Shown here in pieces: positions 62,101 through 64,000 of a stretch of DNA of 64,000 nucleotides. The stretch comes from Mesaphorura yosii (lineage: Eukaryota > Arthropoda > Collembola > Poduromorpha > Tullbergiidae): positions 186,001 to 250,000 of the forward strand of contig WIXG01000001.1 of assembly GCA_009869945.1 (NCBI GenBank), read 5' to 3'. The notes below the pieces were generated by a model, which worked only from the letters and a program-made list of their open reading frames with translations, searched no databases and was not told the DNA's origin. The stretch's first letter is position 1; each line of letters opens with the position of its first letter. The translations under genes were made by a program, and so were the position numbers.

Positions 62101-64000
62101 TTAAGAGTCCTATCTTGCACTTGTCTTGTACTGCCACTTGTTCTCGATCTCGTACACGATAGCAGAGTAAATGGCAGGATGACCTGCAGAGGGAAATCAA
62201 GCCCACCGTGTTAAAAATGAGACTAGGGAACAATTCTGTCTCAAAGTGAATCTTTCACTTTGCTTTTACACAATCGGGCGAGCAACTCTGGAAAATTGAT
62301 CTTGTACACTTTAGCAATACATGCTCTCAGTGAACTTTAAACCATTTAAAGAGCAGGCGAGTGTCAGTCAACTTGTCTCCCACAAATTGTATATTGTTAT
62401 ATCGTAGTTCTAAATTGCATCCACGGTATGTGTGCGTGCGCGTAAAATTGAAGTGAGGTTAAAAGAAAAAGTGGAAAAGCGGTTTAAAGTGGCAGGAATT
62501 GCAAAAGGGTTTTATTTCTTTCTTGTTCTGAAATTCCCAAGTTTCCCAAACTCAAAAAACATGTTTTGGAATATTTTTCAAAACAGAAAGAAAGGAACTT
62601 ATTGGGGAAAGTGAAAAATAAGAATTCCCAGAGCGGGCGACCTGACGTTAGAATGTTAGATACCAAGACAAGACCACACGGTTGCAAATCGGTTTTGTTT
62701 AGCCTCCCGAACACTTGAAATTCATTTAAATACCATTTACAGGCGCAATTGATTACAATTTGCATACTTCTGCCATTAGCTCTAGCAAAGCACAAGATGC
62801 CAATTGATAATTTACAATGCAAGTATTTTAGTACATCATAATTCACAGCTCCCTGGACTTACTTCTAATATGCACTTGCGCCCGCAAATTAAATTAGCAA
62901 TATTTCTAGAATTGCTTCTAATTCCATTTGATATTAAATCTGCTGGATTCCGCCACTCGAAATCTTCACCTACTGTCACTTCCAGCAAGGCTTCAATTCT
63001 ATTCAGACTTCCCGCATTCATATTTTGATTCCGTTGTTGATTCTTGCGTAAAAAAGAGCAGAGAAATCCATTGAAGATCAATTGGACCGACTGTTAAGCA
63101 AAATTTGGTTCTGCCTGAAGTAACTATGAGCATGGAGTTGGTGTAAAGCAAAGAGCTATGCAGGGCACAGGACGTGCTTAGAAGGACTATGCAAAGCCAA
63201 TGCAAATGGAAATATTTCTTATGAAAAGATGTGATGTGAGAGTTTGACAGCTATTAAATTGTGTGCGAGAAGGAAGCCTTCCTAGCGGCAGGACCAGGAC
63301 TGCTTCAACATTTGCGTATTTGGGTCACGTAGATTTTCATTTTCATACGCCACTATTCTAAAGCAAGGCGAACTTTCCATAAAACCGCTTTATATTATCG
63401 CCCTCGTTGAAAATAGACCACTGTGCAAGTGAAAAATTAAATTCTATGGTACAACTTACTAAATCCAAGCCCAAATCCTAGAAAATATTCACGCCCGCGT
63501 TCAACTCCATGAATCCACATCCACACTTTCAAATCTTTTCAACAACATAATAATCATGCCGCCATAATGCCCATTTTTCTTTTTGCTACGAGCATGAAGA
63601 ATGAACGCAAAAGCATTTCAGGCTGAGCTTAATAATATTCATTCGCGAAAAGCGAAACCCAAAACTTTCGTCCTATTTTGCATACAAGCATCGCATTTCG
63701 CAATATTTGTCCCAGATGGAACGTGTTTTTAATGTTTGCGAGTACTTTTGGACGAGGCACAAAGAGAGACATTTTAGTAGGTTAATACAATTCAGTGTTG
63801 CTTCAGTTTACTTTCACTACACACTTGAACAGCCAGCTCAACTCGGTCCACGGCACGACTTATTCAACCGTGCCATTGCCGTTGCACTGCCTTCGAAATA
63901 TTTAAGCAATTCACGCAGAAACTCGAGACTCGGCTGCAGGCAAAGAGAATTCGCGAATTGACTTTTTATTGCAAAAATAAAGACGGGAACGGTAACGTCT
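59142..64000. other. Region upstream of RPB3 to window end, no gene seen
   Basis: The first few hundred bases are the RPB3 promoter side. The remaining 4.5 kb have only short motif-free frames (100 codons at most, 59656-59958). A GA dinucleotide run lies at 59490-59501 and an ATGCAAAT octamer at 63200-63207. Texture resembles the interval 40-57 kb, so this may be one gene-poor domain with RPB3 inside it, or the intron or flank of a large gene beyond the window. Confidence 0.45.

Overview
This is nuclear DNA of an invertebrate animal, most likely an arthropod. Genes are split by short (mostly 55-90 bp) phase-conserved introns, and every recognised product is a metazoan protein. A seven-transmembrane gustatory-receptor-like gene points to an arthropod. 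Together with a questin-oxidase-like gene and the compact gene structure it makes a springtail (Collembola) plausible, but the sequence alone does not prove this.

Layout. Eighteen protein-coding genes can be assembled, all with consistent splice phases. In order: a TRPC-type cation channel (+, 1216-4952); CARM1/PRMT4 (-, 5005-7430); the ciliary IQ/AAA protein IQCA1/DRC11 (-, 8317-11254); phenylalanyl-tRNA synthetase alpha (+, 12114-13992); a questin-oxidase-like enzyme (-, 14328-15659); a beta-1,3-glucuronosyltransferase (-, 17308-20826); ZC4H2 (-, 23841-25419); a CD164/endolyn-like sialomucin (+, 27411-28411); a small C2H2 zinc-finger protein (+, 30169-30705); two tandem paralogous 14-cysteine secreted proteins (-, 30885-31432 and 31729-32328); the enoyl-CoA hydratase AUH (+, 32775-33895); cytochrome c (-, 34121-34673); a small four-helix membrane protein (-, 35131-35663); a gustatory-receptor-like protein (+, 36693-38091); cyclin H (+, 38561-39830); and RNA polymerase II subunit RPB3 (-, 57890-59141). 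In each case the summed exon length is an exact multiple of three.

Between cyclin H and RPB3 lie 18 kb in which I see no gene, and the last 4.9 kb are also empty. This contrasts with about one gene per 2.3 kb before 39.8 kb. I see no tRNA, rRNA, CRISPR array or intact transposon.

The genes do not form one pathway. They are housekeeping functions (translation, transcription and TFIIH/CAK, arginine methylation, respiration, leucine catabolism) mixed with sensory and secreted proteins. The points most worth following are the tandem 14-cysteine proteins, whose two exon-encoded halves each have a defensin-like cysteine order; an unusual number of GC-AG introns; a shared two-way polyadenylation element between TRPC and CARM1; and a possible one-base frame slip at the end of the glucuronosyltransferase gene.
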